Below are positions 1 to 9,058 of a DNA stretch of 64,000 bases, in pieces. The notes beneath the pieces are model-generated. The model worked only from the letters and a program-made list of their open reading frames with translations, did not search any database and had not been told where the DNA came from. The stretch's first letter is position 1. Each line of letters begins with the position of its first letter. The stretch is from the NCBI RefSeq assembly GCF_015667795.1, contig NZ_JADPEL010000001.1:16574-80573 (forward strand). Reading direction: 5' to 3'. The stretch comes from Clostridium sp. D53t1_180928_C8. GTDB taxonomy: Bacteria; Bacillota; Clostridia; Clostridiales; Clostridiaceae. The position numbers were made by a program, and so were the translations under genes.

Positions 1-74
1 AGGGGTATCGTATATCGGTAGTACAGTAGTCTCCAAAACTATTAGGCTAGGTTCGATTCCTAGTACCCCTGCCA
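1..74 (+). tRNA. tRNA-Trp (CCA), copy 1
   Basis: This 74-nt cloverleaf has a 7-bp acceptor stem (AGGGGTA with TACCCCT), an encoded CCA end, a T-arm CTAGG/CCTAG and an anticodon loop CTCCAAA. The anticodon CCA at 33-35 reads UGG, so it charges tryptophan. The gene starts at base 1 of the window, so its promoter is not visible. It is identical to a second copy at 2637-2710. Confidence 0.95.
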
Positions 75-78
75 AAGA

Positions 79-110
79 AACTAGTAAGATTATCTTGCTA
101 GTTTTTTTTA
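79..110 (+). terminator. Terminator after tRNA-Trp copy 1
   Basis: An inverted repeat (AACTAGTAAGAT with ATCTTGCTAGTT, one G-T pair) is followed by a run of eight T. It lies directly after the tRNA CCA end and separates it from recQ. Confidence 0.85.
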
Positions 111-231
111 TATTTTTTTATAATATAAAAATTTGTGGGTTTATACAAATAGAACAAATGTTTGAATGAGTTTAATAATTGAGTTAATACTTTAAAATAA
201 TGATATATAATTGTAATGTAAAGGAGAAGTT

Positions 232-2436
232 ATGGATAGGGCATTAGATATATTAAAACAATATTATGGATACAGTTCATTTAGGGATGGTCAGGAAGAA
301 ATAATAAGAGAAATATTAAATGGAAATGATGTTTTAACTATCATGCCAACGGGAGGAGGTAAATCTATTTGTTACCAAGTTCCCGCATTAATATTAGATG
401 GAATAACACTAGTTATATCACCATTAATTTCTCTTATGAAGGACCAGGTAGATAATATAAATAACTTGGGAATTAATTCAGCTTATATTAATTCTTCATT
501 AAGCAGTATAGAAATAAACAATATTTTAGATGCAGCTGCACGAAATGAAATTAAAATATTATATGTTGCTCCAGAAAGATTAGAATCACAAGCTTTTTTA
601 GAGCTTATAGCTAGTATTAATATTTCAATGGTGGCTATAGATGAGGCTCATTGTGTTTCACAATGGGGACATGATTTTAGAAGCAGTTATAGAAGAATAA
701 GTAGAGTGATATCGATTTTAAGAAATAGACCTATTGTTACAGCATTTACAGCTACAGCTACTAGTGAGGTTAGAGAAGACATAATAAAACTTCTTGAATT
801 AAATAATCCTAGAGTATTTATATCAGGATTTGATAGAAAGAATTTGAAGATTACTATAGAAAAAGGCGTAAATAAGAAAAATTATATTTTAGATTATATA
901 AATAATAATAAGGATGAATCAGGAATAATATATGCATCAACTAGAAAAGAAGTTGATGGCCTTTATGATTTATTAATATCAAGAGGATTACAAGTAGAAA
1001 AGTATCATGCTGGACTTAGCGATGAATATAGAAAAGAAGCTCAAGAAAGCTTTATATATGACAAATGCAATATAATAATTGCTACTAATGCTTTTGGTAT
1101 GGGAATAGATAAATCTAATGTTAGGTATGTAATACATTATAATATGCCAAAGAATATTGAAGGGTATTATCAAGAGATAGGTAGAGCAGGAAGAGATGGT
1201 GAAGAAAGTGAGTGTATAATGCTATTTTCACCAGGAGATGTTCAGACTCAGAAGTATATTATTGAAACAGCAACAGAAAATAGTGTAAGAAAAGAAAACG
1301 AACTTTCTAAATTACAGACTATGATAAATTTAGTTTATACACAAGATTGCTATAGAAAATTTATACTTAATTATTTTGGAGAAGAATATGATGATAAGTG
1401 TAATAACTGTAGTAATTGTGAGGCACCAGGTGAGTTAGTAGATAAAAGTGTTGATGCTCAAAAGGTTATATCTTGTGTTTATAGAATGAATCAAAGATTT
1501 GGTATAGGAATGGTAGTAGATGTTTTAAGAGGATCAAAAAATAAAAAGGTTTATGAGCTTGGATTTGATGAATTGTCTACCTATGGAATAGTTAAAAATT
1601 ACACTAAGGATACATTAACAGAATTTATAAATATGTTAATTTCACATGGGTTTTTAAATTACAAAGGTGAATATCCTGTTTTAACATTAAATCAGCTATC
1701 TATGGAAATAGTTAAAGGAGAAAGAAAAGTATTTGTTAAAGAACAAGTGGTTAAGAAGATAAAAATAGAAGAGAATGAACTATTTACTATATTAAAAGAA
1801 TTAAGAATGGATATTTCTAGGGATGAAAAAATTCCGCCATATATGATATTTGGAGATGCTACATTAAAAGAGCTTAGTAATAGAATGCCAGTAACAAAAG
1901 AACAATTCTTGGATATAAGTGGAGTCGGAAATTCTAAACTTAATAAATATGGTGAAAAGTTTATGAGTAAAATAAAAAAGTATATAGAAGAAAAAAATAT
2001 AGAGGTTACTTGGAATTTTAATAAGGCTAAAAATAATAACAATATATCTTTTGATGATATTTTAGATAATGAAGAAAATAAAAATAAAAAAGAGAAAAAT
2101 AAAAATGGTGAAGAAAAAGTAAAATCACATTATATAACTGTAGATTATATTAGAGCTGGTAAATCTATTAGAGAAGTAGTTAAAGAAAGGGAATTAGCTT
2201 TAGTTACAGTTATGGGGCATATTCAGCAATATATTTCTGAAGGAAATAAAGTAGATTTTAAAATACCTTTTGATGAGTTTTTTAATGATGAACAAGAAAA
2301 AATAGTTTTAAAAGCTATAGATGAGGTTGGATACAATAAATTAAAGTCTATTAAGGAGGTTGTTCCACAGGAAATTAGCTATGATTCTATAAGAGCAATA
2401 GTATTAAAGAAGGTAATTAATGAGATTTACTTATAA
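232..2436 (+). CDS. recQ: ATP-dependent DNA helicase RecQ
   Basis: RecQ is a 3'-5' helicase that acts in recombination and fork repair. The 734-aa product has a Walker A box PTGGGKS (39-45), DEAH (137-140) followed by CVSQWGHDFR typical of RecQ, and motif VI QEIGRAGRDG. A cysteine group CNNCSNC marks the RQC zinc site, and an HRDC-like region follows. The last ~100 residues hold an extra helix-turn-helix-like segment (SIREVVKERELALVTVMGHI), as in long Firmicute RecQ proteins. The ATG is preceded by AAAGGAG. It is a single-gene unit placed between two identical tRNA-Trp genes. The family call is firm. Confidence 0.95.
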   Translation: MDRALDILKQYYGYSSFRDGQEEIIREILNGNDVLTIMPTGGGKSICYQVPALILDGITLVISPLISLMKDQVDNINNLGINSAYINSSLSSIEINNILDAAARNEIKILYVAPERLESQAFLELIASINISMVAIDEAHCVSQWGHDFRSSYRRISRVISILRNRPIVTAFTATATSEVREDIIKLLELNNPRVFISGFDRKNLKITIEKGVNKKNYILDYINNNKDESGIIYASTRKEVDGLYDLLISRGLQVEKYHAGLSDEYRKEAQESFIYDKCNIIIATNAFGMGIDKSNVRYVIHYNMPKNIEGYYQEIGRAGRDGEESECIMLFSPGDVQTQKYIIETATENSVRKENELSKLQTMINLVYTQDCYRKFILNYFGEEYDDKCNNCSNCEAPGELVDKSVDAQKVISCVYRMNQRFGIGMVVDVLRGSKNKKVYELGFDELSTYGIVKNYTKDTLTEFINMLISHGFLNYKGEYPVLTLNQLSMEIVKGERKVFVKEQVVKKIKIEENELFTILKELRMDISRDEKIPPYMIFGDATLKELSNRMPVTKEQFLDISGVGNSKLNKYGEKFMSKIKKYIEEKNIEVTWNFNKAKNNNNISFDDILDNEENKNKKEKNKNGEEKVKSHYITVDYIRAGKSIREVVKERELALVTVMGHIQQYISEGNKVDFKIPFDEFFNDEQEKIVLKAIDEVGYNKLKSIKEVVPQEISYDSIRAIVLKKVINEIYL

Positions 2437-2594
2437 ACTTACTTATAACCTTTATATGTATTTTTAACTACAGATGAAGACCAGATGTTATTATACGTCT
2501 AGAGCATATAGTTTAGAAGTATTGACTATGTTAGCTATAAGCTAAAAATAGGTAAGGTGTATTACAATATATAGACAGTAAATAAAAGTTTTAG

Positions 2595-2624
2595 TTGACA
2601 ATTATTATGTTAACATGATAGAAT
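2595..2624 (+). promoter_or_regulatory. Promoter of tRNA-Trp copy 2
   Basis: TTGACA (2595-2600), an 18-bp spacer and TAGAAT (2619-2624) preceded by an extended -10 TGA. The predicted start lies only about 6 nt before the tRNA, as expected for a stable RNA promoter. Confidence 0.75.
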
Positions 2625-2636
2625 GATTACTGTTGA

Positions 2637-2710
2637 AGGGGTATCGTATATCGGTAGTACAGTAGTCTCCAAAACTATTAGGCTAGGTTCGATTCCTAGT
2701 ACCCCTGCCA
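2637..2710 (+). tRNA. tRNA-Trp (CCA), copy 2
   Basis: All 74 bases are identical to the copy at 1-74, with the same anticodon CCA and encoded CCA end. It has its own promoter and terminator, so it is an independent single-tRNA transcription unit. Together the two copies form a 74-bp direct repeat around recQ. Confidence 0.95.
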
Positions 2711-2741
2711 AAGACTTAGCAAGGTTTGCTAAGTCTTTTTT
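2711..2741 (+). terminator. Terminator after tRNA-Trp copy 2
   Basis: Stem AGACTTAGCAA with TTGCTAAGTCT, followed by six T. It directly follows the tRNA. Confidence 0.88.
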
Positions 2742-2801
2742 GTATATAAAAATTTAAAAAAAGTATGGTATAATTATGGCGAAAGTTATGGGGGAAAATG
2801 G

Positions 2802-5800
2802 ATGATTAATAAACTTAAGAAGATTATATTTGCTATATTCATTCTATTTATAGTAAATAGAAATCTAGTGTTTGCAGATAGTAATAACGGAGGAATTAAT
2901 TTCAAAAGAATTACTGTTGAAGATGGATTATCTCAAACAACAGTAGAATATATATATCAGGACTCAGATGGATATATGTGGTTTGGGACTGATAACGGTT
3001 TAAATAAATATGATGGTACCAATTTTGAAGTATATAAGTATAAAGGTAAAAATAGAAATAAGGATAGTATATCAGGAGATATTATTGTTGCTATAGAAGA
3101 AGATAGTGATGGGTACCTATGGGTTGGAACAACTACTGGATTAAATAGGCTAAATAGAAAAACCGGCGAAGTAAAAAACTATTTAGCTGATGGGAAAAAT
3201 GGAAGTATATCAAATGGAAATATATGCGAAATATTTATAGATTCAAAAGAAAGAATGTGGATATCTACAGCTGATGGATTAAATTTATATGATAAAAATA
3301 GTGATACTTTTACTAGAGTTCTTTATTCTAATAGTTATAATGTTTTAACTAGTCAGTCAATATATAGTATTGTAGAAGATAGTAATAATGTATATTGGAT
3401 TGCAACTGATAAAGGATTAAATAAATATAATGAGAATACTGGTGAAATAATTAAATATACAAGTACAGATGAAAAGAAATTAATAAGCAATAATTCAATA
3501 TATGATTTATATATGGATAAAAATAATATATTATGGGTGTCAACAAGTGGTGGTGGATTAAATAAAGTTAATACTAAAACTGAAGAGAGTATAATTTTTA
3601 GAAATAATCCTAATGAGAAGGACTCCATTCCATCAGATTATATAAAAAGTATTATAAGAGATTCAAATGGAGATATGTGGATTTGTACAGATAATGGACT
3701 AGCTAAGCTTGATGAAAAAACAAATAAATTTACTGTTTATAATTCGAAAATTTATGATACTAGTACTCTTGTTAATGATAGGGTTATAAGTATATGTGAG
3801 TCGAAGTTAGGAACCTTATGGATAGGTACATATGATGGATTATGTTTGTTTAATCTTAATGATATTTTTACTACATATAAAAACGATCCATTTAATGATA
3901 ATACATTGAAAAGTAATATGATAATGGGCATTTATAAGGATAATGATGGGTATATTTGGGTTGGAACTAATGATGAAGGAATAAACATAATAGATAAAGA
4001 AAATGATAAGGTATATAGGTTAGATAAGGATGGGGAATTAAATAGCCTATTAACATCTAAAGATATAACAGTTATAAATGGATATGGAAATAAGATATTT
4101 ATAGGAACTAATAATGGTATAAATATTATTGATAAAGACAAAAAAGAAATATATAGATATTTAGAAAGTGATAGTGAATTTGACAGTGATAGGAGTAAAA
4201 TAAGAGAAATATTTATTGATAATGATAACTTGGTTTGGATAGGTTCTAGGGGTGGGTTATATACTTTAAATAATGATTATGAATTGAAAAATTTAAATAA
4301 TATATTTAAAGATAGTGGAATTAATGAGACTTTAGTTTCAAGTGTATATGAGGATGATGATGGTGAAATATGGATTGGAATGAGTGTTGAAGGTGGGTTA
4401 TTAAGATACAATAAATTAACAGGAGAATTAATAAACTATAAAAGTAGTGATGAAAATGGAATATCACATAATTCAATAAAAGATATTAATGGTGATGGGT
4501 TTGGTAACATATGGATAGCGACTAATTATGGATTAAATAAATTTAATAAAAATGAAAATAAATTTACTCAATATACAGAGGAAGATGGACTAGCAAATAA
4601 TTTTGTATATGGGATATTATTTGATGAAGAAAATAATCCATGGGTTAGTACTAATTATGGATTATCTAAATATGATGTTAATAAAGGAAAATTTATAAAT
4701 TTTAGCATAAGTGATGGATTACAAGGTAACGAATTTAATGGATATTCATATTTTAAAGCTAAGGATGGAGAAATGTTCTTTGGCGGAATAAGAGGATTAA
4801 ATAGTTTCTATCCAAAAGACTATAAAGAGAATATTATAAGTAATATTGTGAATATTAGTAATGTGAAAATTGATGGTGAAAGTACTAGTTTTGATGATGT
4901 AATTAAAATTAACAGAGACAACAATAGCATACAAATACAATATTTTTTACCTGATTATAGAAATACTTCTAAAATAAAATATTATTATAAGATGGAAGGT
5001 ATAGACGAATCATGGATAGATGCTGAAAATAGAAATTATGTAAGTTATAATAATTTATCAGCTGGAAATTATAATTTTTTAGTTTTAGCAATGAGCTCCT
5101 CAGGAGATATTAGCAAGGTAAGAAGTATAAAAATAATTAAGGAACCACCAATATTTATGACAAAGACTGCATTTGTTATTTATATATTTATGATAGCATT
5201 TATAGTATATAGAAGATGGAATAGAGTAAATATATTAAATGGGCTTGTCGAAGAAAGAACTATAGAGTTAAACAATAAATTAATAGAAAATAGAATTCTA
5301 TATGAAAAGTTAATAAGTCAAGAAAAGAGAAAAAATAATTACTTCATAAACTTATCTCATGAATTAAGAACACCATTGAATGTTATTTTATCTATAGAGC
5401 AATTAATAACAGCATTAAATAAAAAGGATGATCATATTAATAAGGAAAAATTAAATAACTATATGGATGCCTTAAGGGGAAATTCTAAGAGATTACTAAA
5501 ATTAATAAATGATATTATAGATACTACTAAGATAGAAGCAGGTATGTATAGGTTAGATATAACTAATAATGATATTGTTTATTTAGTTGAAGAGTTAGCG
5601 TTATCAATGAAGGATTTTATTGAAAGTAAAGGAATTGAATTAATTATAGATCCTGAAATAGAAGAGAAAGTAATTGAGTGTGATACTGGAGAAATTGAAA
5701 AATGTATAGTTAATATATTAGGTAATGCAGCTAAGTTTACTAATAATGGGGGAAGAATAGAAATAATAATTAATGAAGAAAATGGCTTTGTTAATGTAAA

Positions 5801-6023
5801 AATAAGAGATAATGGAATTGGAATAGATGAAAAAGACATTGAAGCTATATTTGATAGATTTGGACAGGCATATAATAAAAAATCAGAAGAGTTTGGCGGA
5901 AGTGGAATAGGTTTAAGTCTAAGCAAACAAATAATTGAGTTACATAATGGGAAGTTGTTAGTAAAGAGTAAATTAGGAGAGGGAAGTGAATTTACCATAA
6001 GATTGCCAGAAAAACAACCATAA
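2802..6023 (+). CDS. Propeller/Y_Y_Y-domain membrane sensor histidine kinase
   Basis: The 1073-aa product starts with a signal sequence or signal anchor (~1-25). About 13 propeller repeats follow, each like DGYMWFGTDNGLNKYDG. A Y_Y_Y-type beta domain comes near 690-770 (KIKYYYKMEGIDESW), then one membrane helix (~790-808) and a coiled linker. The HisKA box is FINLSHELRTPLN, and the HATPase boxes are NILGNAAKF, DNGIGI and GGSGIGLSLSKQ. This is the layout of the hybrid sensors that detect glycans in Bacteroidetes, but the C-terminal receiver and AraC domains are missing. No response regulator gene is adjacent, so the phosphotransfer partner must be elsewhere. The ligand is unknown. The ATG follows GGGGGAAAA. 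Confidence 0.88.
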   Translation: MINKLKKIIFAIFILFIVNRNLVFADSNNGGINFKRITVEDGLSQTTVEYIYQDSDGYMWFGTDNGLNKYDGTNFEVYKYKGKNRNKDSISGDIIVAIEEDSDGYLWVGTTTGLNRLNRKTGEVKNYLADGKNGSISNGNICEIFIDSKERMWISTADGLNLYDKNSDTFTRVLYSNSYNVLTSQSIYSIVEDSNNVYWIATDKGLNKYNENTGEIIKYTSTDEKKLISNNSIYDLYMDKNNILWVSTSGGGLNKVNTKTEESIIFRNNPNEKDSIPSDYIKSIIRDSNGDMWICTDNGLAKLDEKTNKFTVYNSKIYDTSTLVNDRVISICESKLGTLWIGTYDGLCLFNLNDIFTTYKNDPFNDNTLKSNMIMGIYKDNDGYIWVGTNDEGINIIDKENDKVYRLDKDGELNSLLTSKDITVINGYGNKIFIGTNNGINIIDKDKKEIYRYLESDSEFDSDRSKIREIFIDNDNLVWIGSRGGLYTLNNDYELKNLNNIFKDSGINETLVSSVYEDDDGEIWIGMSVEGGLLRYNKLTGELINYKSSDENGISHNSIKDINGDGFGNIWIATNYGLNKFNKNENKFTQYTEEDGLANNFVYGILFDEENNPWVSTNYGLSKYDVNKGKFINFSISDGLQGNEFNGYSYFKAKDGEMFFGGIRGLNSFYPKDYKENIISNIVNISNVKIDGESTSFDDVIKINRDNNSIQIQYFLPDYRNTSKIKYYYKMEGIDESWIDAENRNYVSYNNLSAGNYNFLVLAMSSSGDISKVRSIKIIKEPPIFMTKTAFVIYIFMIAFIVYRRWNRVNILNGLVEERTIELNNKLIENRILYEKLISQEKRKNNYFINLSHELRTPLNVILSIEQLITALNKKDDHINKEKLNNYMDALRGNSKRLLKLINDIIDTTKIEAGMYRLDITNNDIVYLVEELALSMKDFIESKGIELIIDPEIEEKVIECDTGEIEKCIVNILGNAAKFTNNGGRIEIIINEENGFVNVKIRDNGIGIDEKDIEAIFDRFGQAYNKKSEEFGGSGIGLSLSKQIIELHNGKLLVKSKLGEGSEFTIRLPEKQP

Positions 6024-6053
6024 TTTGGGATATGATAGATAATATTCATTTAA

Positions 6054-6130
6054 TTGACAAGCAAATATTTATAATGTTAAAATTATATTATGCCTAAATT
6101 GAGAGTAATCTGAGTTTAGGCTATCTTTTT
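6054..6130 (+). promoter_or_regulatory. Possible promoter and attenuator leader of the antiterminator gene
   Basis: TTGACA (6054-6059), an 18-bp spacer and TAAAAT (6078-6083) predict a start near 6090. A 7-bp hairpin GCCTAAA/TTTAGGC (6092-6121) begins there and is followed by TCTTTTT. BglG-family genes are often autoregulated through such a leader terminator, so this fits self-regulation. I do not see a clear RAT consensus, and the hairpin could instead end the upstream kinase transcript. Confidence 0.4.
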
Positions 6131-6156
6131 AGTACCATAAGGCAAGGAGCAAAAGT

Positions 6157-7005
6157 ATGATAGTTGAAAAAGTTTTAAATAATAATGTAGTTGTTTCAAT
6201 AGATCCTACAACCAAGAAAGAAGTAATTCTTATGGGAAGTGGTATAGCGTTTAATAAAAAGCCTGGTCAATTAATTGATGGCAAAAAAATAGAAAAAACA
6301 TTTATAGTAGATGATGAGAATTTAGGAAATAAGATAAAAAAACTGATTAATCAAATTCCGGATGGAATATTTGAACTAACTGATGAAATTATAACTTATG
6401 CAATAGTTGAATTAAATGTGGAATTAGACAAACAAATTTATGTTTCATTAGCAGATCACATAGCTTTTGCTGTAAAAAGATTTAAAAATGGAATTACTAT
6501 AAAGAATGAATTATTAAATGAAATAAGAAGAGTTCATCGAACAGAATTTAGAGTTTCGTTATGGGCTGTTGATTATATAAATAAAAGATTAAATATTAAG
6601 CTTCCAGAGGATGAAGCTGGATTTATAGCATTACATTTTGTAAATGCAAGTTATAAAGAAACTACAATGAAATCAGTGGAATCAACTAAAATAATAAAAG
6701 ATATATTAAATATTATTAAGTATTATTTTGCTATAGAATTAGATGAAGATGATTTAAATTATGATAGATTATTAACTCATCTAAAATATTTTGCAAAAAG
6801 AATCGTTAATAACAATCAACATACTAGTACCGATTCCAATTTTGTAGAAGTTATATCAAAAACTTATCCAGAAGCGTATAGATGTGCTAAAAAGATAGGG
6901 GAATATATAGCTACACATAATGATTATGAAGTAAATGATGATGAGTTTGTATATTTAACTATGCATATACAAAGAGTTATATCTGTTGCAAGAGAAAAAA
7001 AGTGA
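6157..7005 (+). CDS. BglG/LicT-family PRD transcription antiterminator
   Basis: Proteins of this family bind a RAT hairpin in nascent RNA and let transcription pass a terminator. PTS phosphorylation of their PRD domains controls them. The 282-aa product has the N-terminal CAT RNA-binding domain (1-55, MIVEKVLNNNVVVS...GSGIAFNKKPGQ). PRD1 holds RVHRTEF and PRD2 holds YLTMHIQRV, with conserved histidines. The length is normal for LicT or SacT. No PTS permease or glycosidase gene lies next to it, so it is an orphan here and its target operon is unknown. AAGGAG precedes the ATG. Confidence 0.9.
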   Translation: MIVEKVLNNNVVVSIDPTTKKEVILMGSGIAFNKKPGQLIDGKKIEKTFIVDDENLGNKIKKLINQIPDGIFELTDEIITYAIVELNVELDKQIYVSLADHIAFAVKRFKNGITIKNELLNEIRRVHRTEFRVSLWAVDYINKRLNIKLPEDEAGFIALHFVNASYKETTMKSVESTKIIKDILNIIKYYFAIELDEDDLNYDRLLTHLKYFAKRIVNNNQHTSTDSNFVEVISKTYPEAYRCAKKIGEYIATHNDYEVNDDEFVYLTMHIQRVISVAREKK

Positions 7006-7017
7006 AAGTTATAGAGT

Positions 7018-7052
7018 AATAGCCCTAAGCATATTAGCTTAGGGCTATTTAT
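7018..7052. terminator. Convergent bidirectional terminator
   Basis: A perfect 13-bp inverted repeat AATAGCCCTAAGC / GCTTAGGGCTATT with a 6-nt loop sits between the antiterminator gene (plus) and the phosphatase gene (minus), and can serve both. Confidence 0.8.
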
Positions 7053-7898
7053 TTAAGCTTGTTTTATCCAGTCAGAATAAGAGGTTGTATAATTATTAGA
7101 CTTATTTTCTTCAACATATCTATAAAAATCTTCTAAAAATTCAAATTGATCTTTATCATCATGAAGATTAACACCACCAACATTATACTGATAAGATATT
7201 ATTTGTTCTAATGATAAGTTAGTATTATTCATTAATATTTGATACATTGACATAAATGTAGTTGTTCTGCCTTCGCCAGCATCGCAATGAAAATGAAGGT
7301 GTAAATCAGAAGGTTTTGATTTAATAAATTCTATAAATTCATCTACAATTTCAGGTGTAGGTGCTCCATTATCTTTAACTGCATATCTTTTATATTCCAT
7401 TCCAGCTTTAGTAACTGCAGAAGATTCATTGCTAACGAAATCTACATTTATCTCTTTAAAAAGCATGCCTGTTTTTTTACAAATACTTAAAGGTTCATCA
7501 ATTTTTATTTTAGATAAAAGATCATTTTCTGTTTTTATTGTTTGTTCTGTAGTGAATCCATTATTTAAATCCTTATTAGAATTAAAGAAACTTATAGCAT
7601 AATCATTAATTAAACCATGAGATTCTTGTCTTAAATCAATAATACATATATTAGGTTTATTTATAGAATTTTTTAAATTTTCTACTTGTTCAGATGTAAA
7701 TTGAGCACTACCAGAAAAATTTAAATTAGGAATATCTCTAAATCTATCAGGTAAACCAGCTTTTGAAGTACTATCTCTAATAATTAATGTTTGGTTTTTA
7801 TTATTACATATAGAACTAAATGGGGAAGCTGATAGTAAATTGAAACTTAAAAATGCAAGGGAAATAAAGATAGATGATTTAAAAATAAATTGCTTCAT
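7053..7898 (-). CDS. Secreted protein-tyrosine-phosphatase-like inositol phosphatase (cysteine phytase family)
   Basis: The 281-aa product has a signal peptide (~1-25: lysine, a hydrophobic stretch, then a small-residue cleavage region). The catalytic P-loop HCDAGEGR at 204-211 has nucleophile Cys205 and Arg211, followed by TTT. This HCxAGxGRT signature and the size match PTP-like phytases, which remove phosphates from myo-inositol hexakisphosphate. Export fits a role in scavenging phosphate or inositol phosphates outside the cell. A protein phosphatase role cannot be excluded from sequence alone. It is monocistronic and converges on the antiterminator gene. Confidence 0.82.
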   Translation of the reverse strand: MKQFIFKSSIFISLAFLSFNLLSASPFSSICNNKNQTLIIRDSTSKAGLPDRFRDIPNLNFSGSAQFTSEQVENLKNSINKPNICIIDLRQESHGLINDYAISFFNSNKDLNNGFTTEQTIKTENDLLSKIKIDEPLSICKKTGMLFKEINVDFVSNESSAVTKAGMEYKRYAVKDNGAPTPEIVDEFIEFIKSKPSDLHLHFHCDAGEGRTTTFMSMYQILMNNTNLSLEQIISYQYNVGGVNLHDDKDQFEFLEDFYRYVEENKSNNYTTSYSDWIKQA

Positions 7899-8042
7899 AA
7901 ATTAAAGACCTCCAACATTTTATTTGTCTTGTTAATATTTTTTGTTGTAACAAACAAATTTATTCTAAAATCTTTAATATATGATTTATACTATTATTAA
8001 TATGGCAAAAATATTAATATAATAATTAACAGGAGAGATATA

Positions 8043-8993
8043 ATGAGTGATACTTATCAAGAGAGAAAATATCCAGAAAAGTCATGGTCTATATCTAAAA
8101 TGAAAACATTAGAAAATTGTGAAAGAGATTATTATTATACGTATTATGGAAGTCATAATGGGTGGATTTATACCAGTACATATGAACAGAAAATAGCATG
8201 GAGATTAAAAAAGTTAAGCAACTTATGGATGTGTTTTGGGGATGTTGTTCATAGAGAAATTAAGGGAATAATAAATATATGTAAAAAAGATAAAACAAAG
8301 TTTATGAATGCTACAAGATTTAATGAAATTACTTTAAATAAATTAAGAAATATTATACGAGAAAGTATACAGAAATATAATACTAAAGAATGGGATGAGT
8401 ATCCTAAAGGAATAATGCTTCAAGAATATTATTATGGTGAAAAAATATCAAAACAAATTGGAAATGAGTTAAAGGAAAGGTTAAGTCAATGTGTAAATAA
8501 TTTTTATGTGTCAAAAACCTTTGAAGAAATTTTGAATAAAGATACTGTAATAATAGAAAATGATGAAGATATATTTAGTAGTATTAATTATGAAGGGTTA
8601 AAAGTATACTCCAAAATAGATTTATTATATAAAGATTATGAGGGTTATTATGTAATTGTAGATTGGAAAACAGGAAAAATATCAAATAGTGATAAGGAAC
8701 AGTTATTAGTATATGCTTGGTATGTAATGGAGCAGTATGGTGTACATTATTCTAGAATAAAAGGAAGAATAGAATATTTATTAGATGGATATGCGGAAGA
8801 AATATTATTTAAATTAGAAGATATTGAATATATAAAAAGTAAGGTTTTAAATGATTTAAAAATAATAAATTATTACCTTGATGATATAAATTTGAATAAG
8901 GCAAAGAAAAAGGAAGAATTTCAAAAGACATTTAAAACTTATAAATGTGCAAATTGTAAATTTAGAATGTTATGTGAAGATGATAGTGTTTAA
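8043..8993 (+). CDS. PD-(D/E)XK nuclease-family protein with predicted Fe-S cluster (RecB/Cas4-like)
   Basis: The 316-aa product begins with SWSISKMKTLENCERDYYY, the usual start of RecB-type nuclease domains. It carries the catalytic core SKIDLLYK...VIVDWKTGK (Asp, then Asp-x-Lys). Four cysteines are arranged as in AddB and Cas4: one near the N-terminus (ENCERD) and a C-terminal CANCKFRMLC, which suggests a 4Fe-4S cluster holding the fold. It has no helicase domain and no cas genes nearby. The SD AGGAGAG precedes the ATG. Nuclease activity is inferred from the motifs, and its biological role is unknown. Confidence 0.8.
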   Translation: MSDTYQERKYPEKSWSISKMKTLENCERDYYYTYYGSHNGWIYTSTYEQKIAWRLKKLSNLWMCFGDVVHREIKGIINICKKDKTKFMNATRFNEITLNKLRNIIRESIQKYNTKEWDEYPKGIMLQEYYYGEKISKQIGNELKERLSQCVNNFYVSKTFEEILNKDTVIIENDEDIFSSINYEGLKVYSKIDLLYKDYEGYYVIVDWKTGKISNSDKEQLLVYAWYVMEQYGVHYSRIKGRIEYLLDGYAEEILFKLEDIEYIKSKVLNDLKIINYYLDDINLNKAKKKEEFQKTFKTYKCANCKFRMLCEDDSV

Positions 8994-9058
8994 AAAAATA
9001 GAAGTTGGATAGAACTTAAAAAGAGTTTAATTATTGAATTTAAGTATAGAGGTGAAGT

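Noticed and set aside
2437-2594. Gene or RNA in the gap after recQ
   Set aside because: No ORF with an SD and no convincing hairpin apart from the promoter of the second tRNA.
2637-2710. tRNA-Trp copy 2 as an attachment-site duplication of an integrated element around recQ
   Set aside because: The repeat is a full tRNA with its own promoter and terminator, and only a core gene lies between the copies, with no integrase.
8043-8993. Cas4
   Set aside because: Motifs are shared, but there is no CRISPR array or other cas gene in the window, so only the broader nuclease family is supported.
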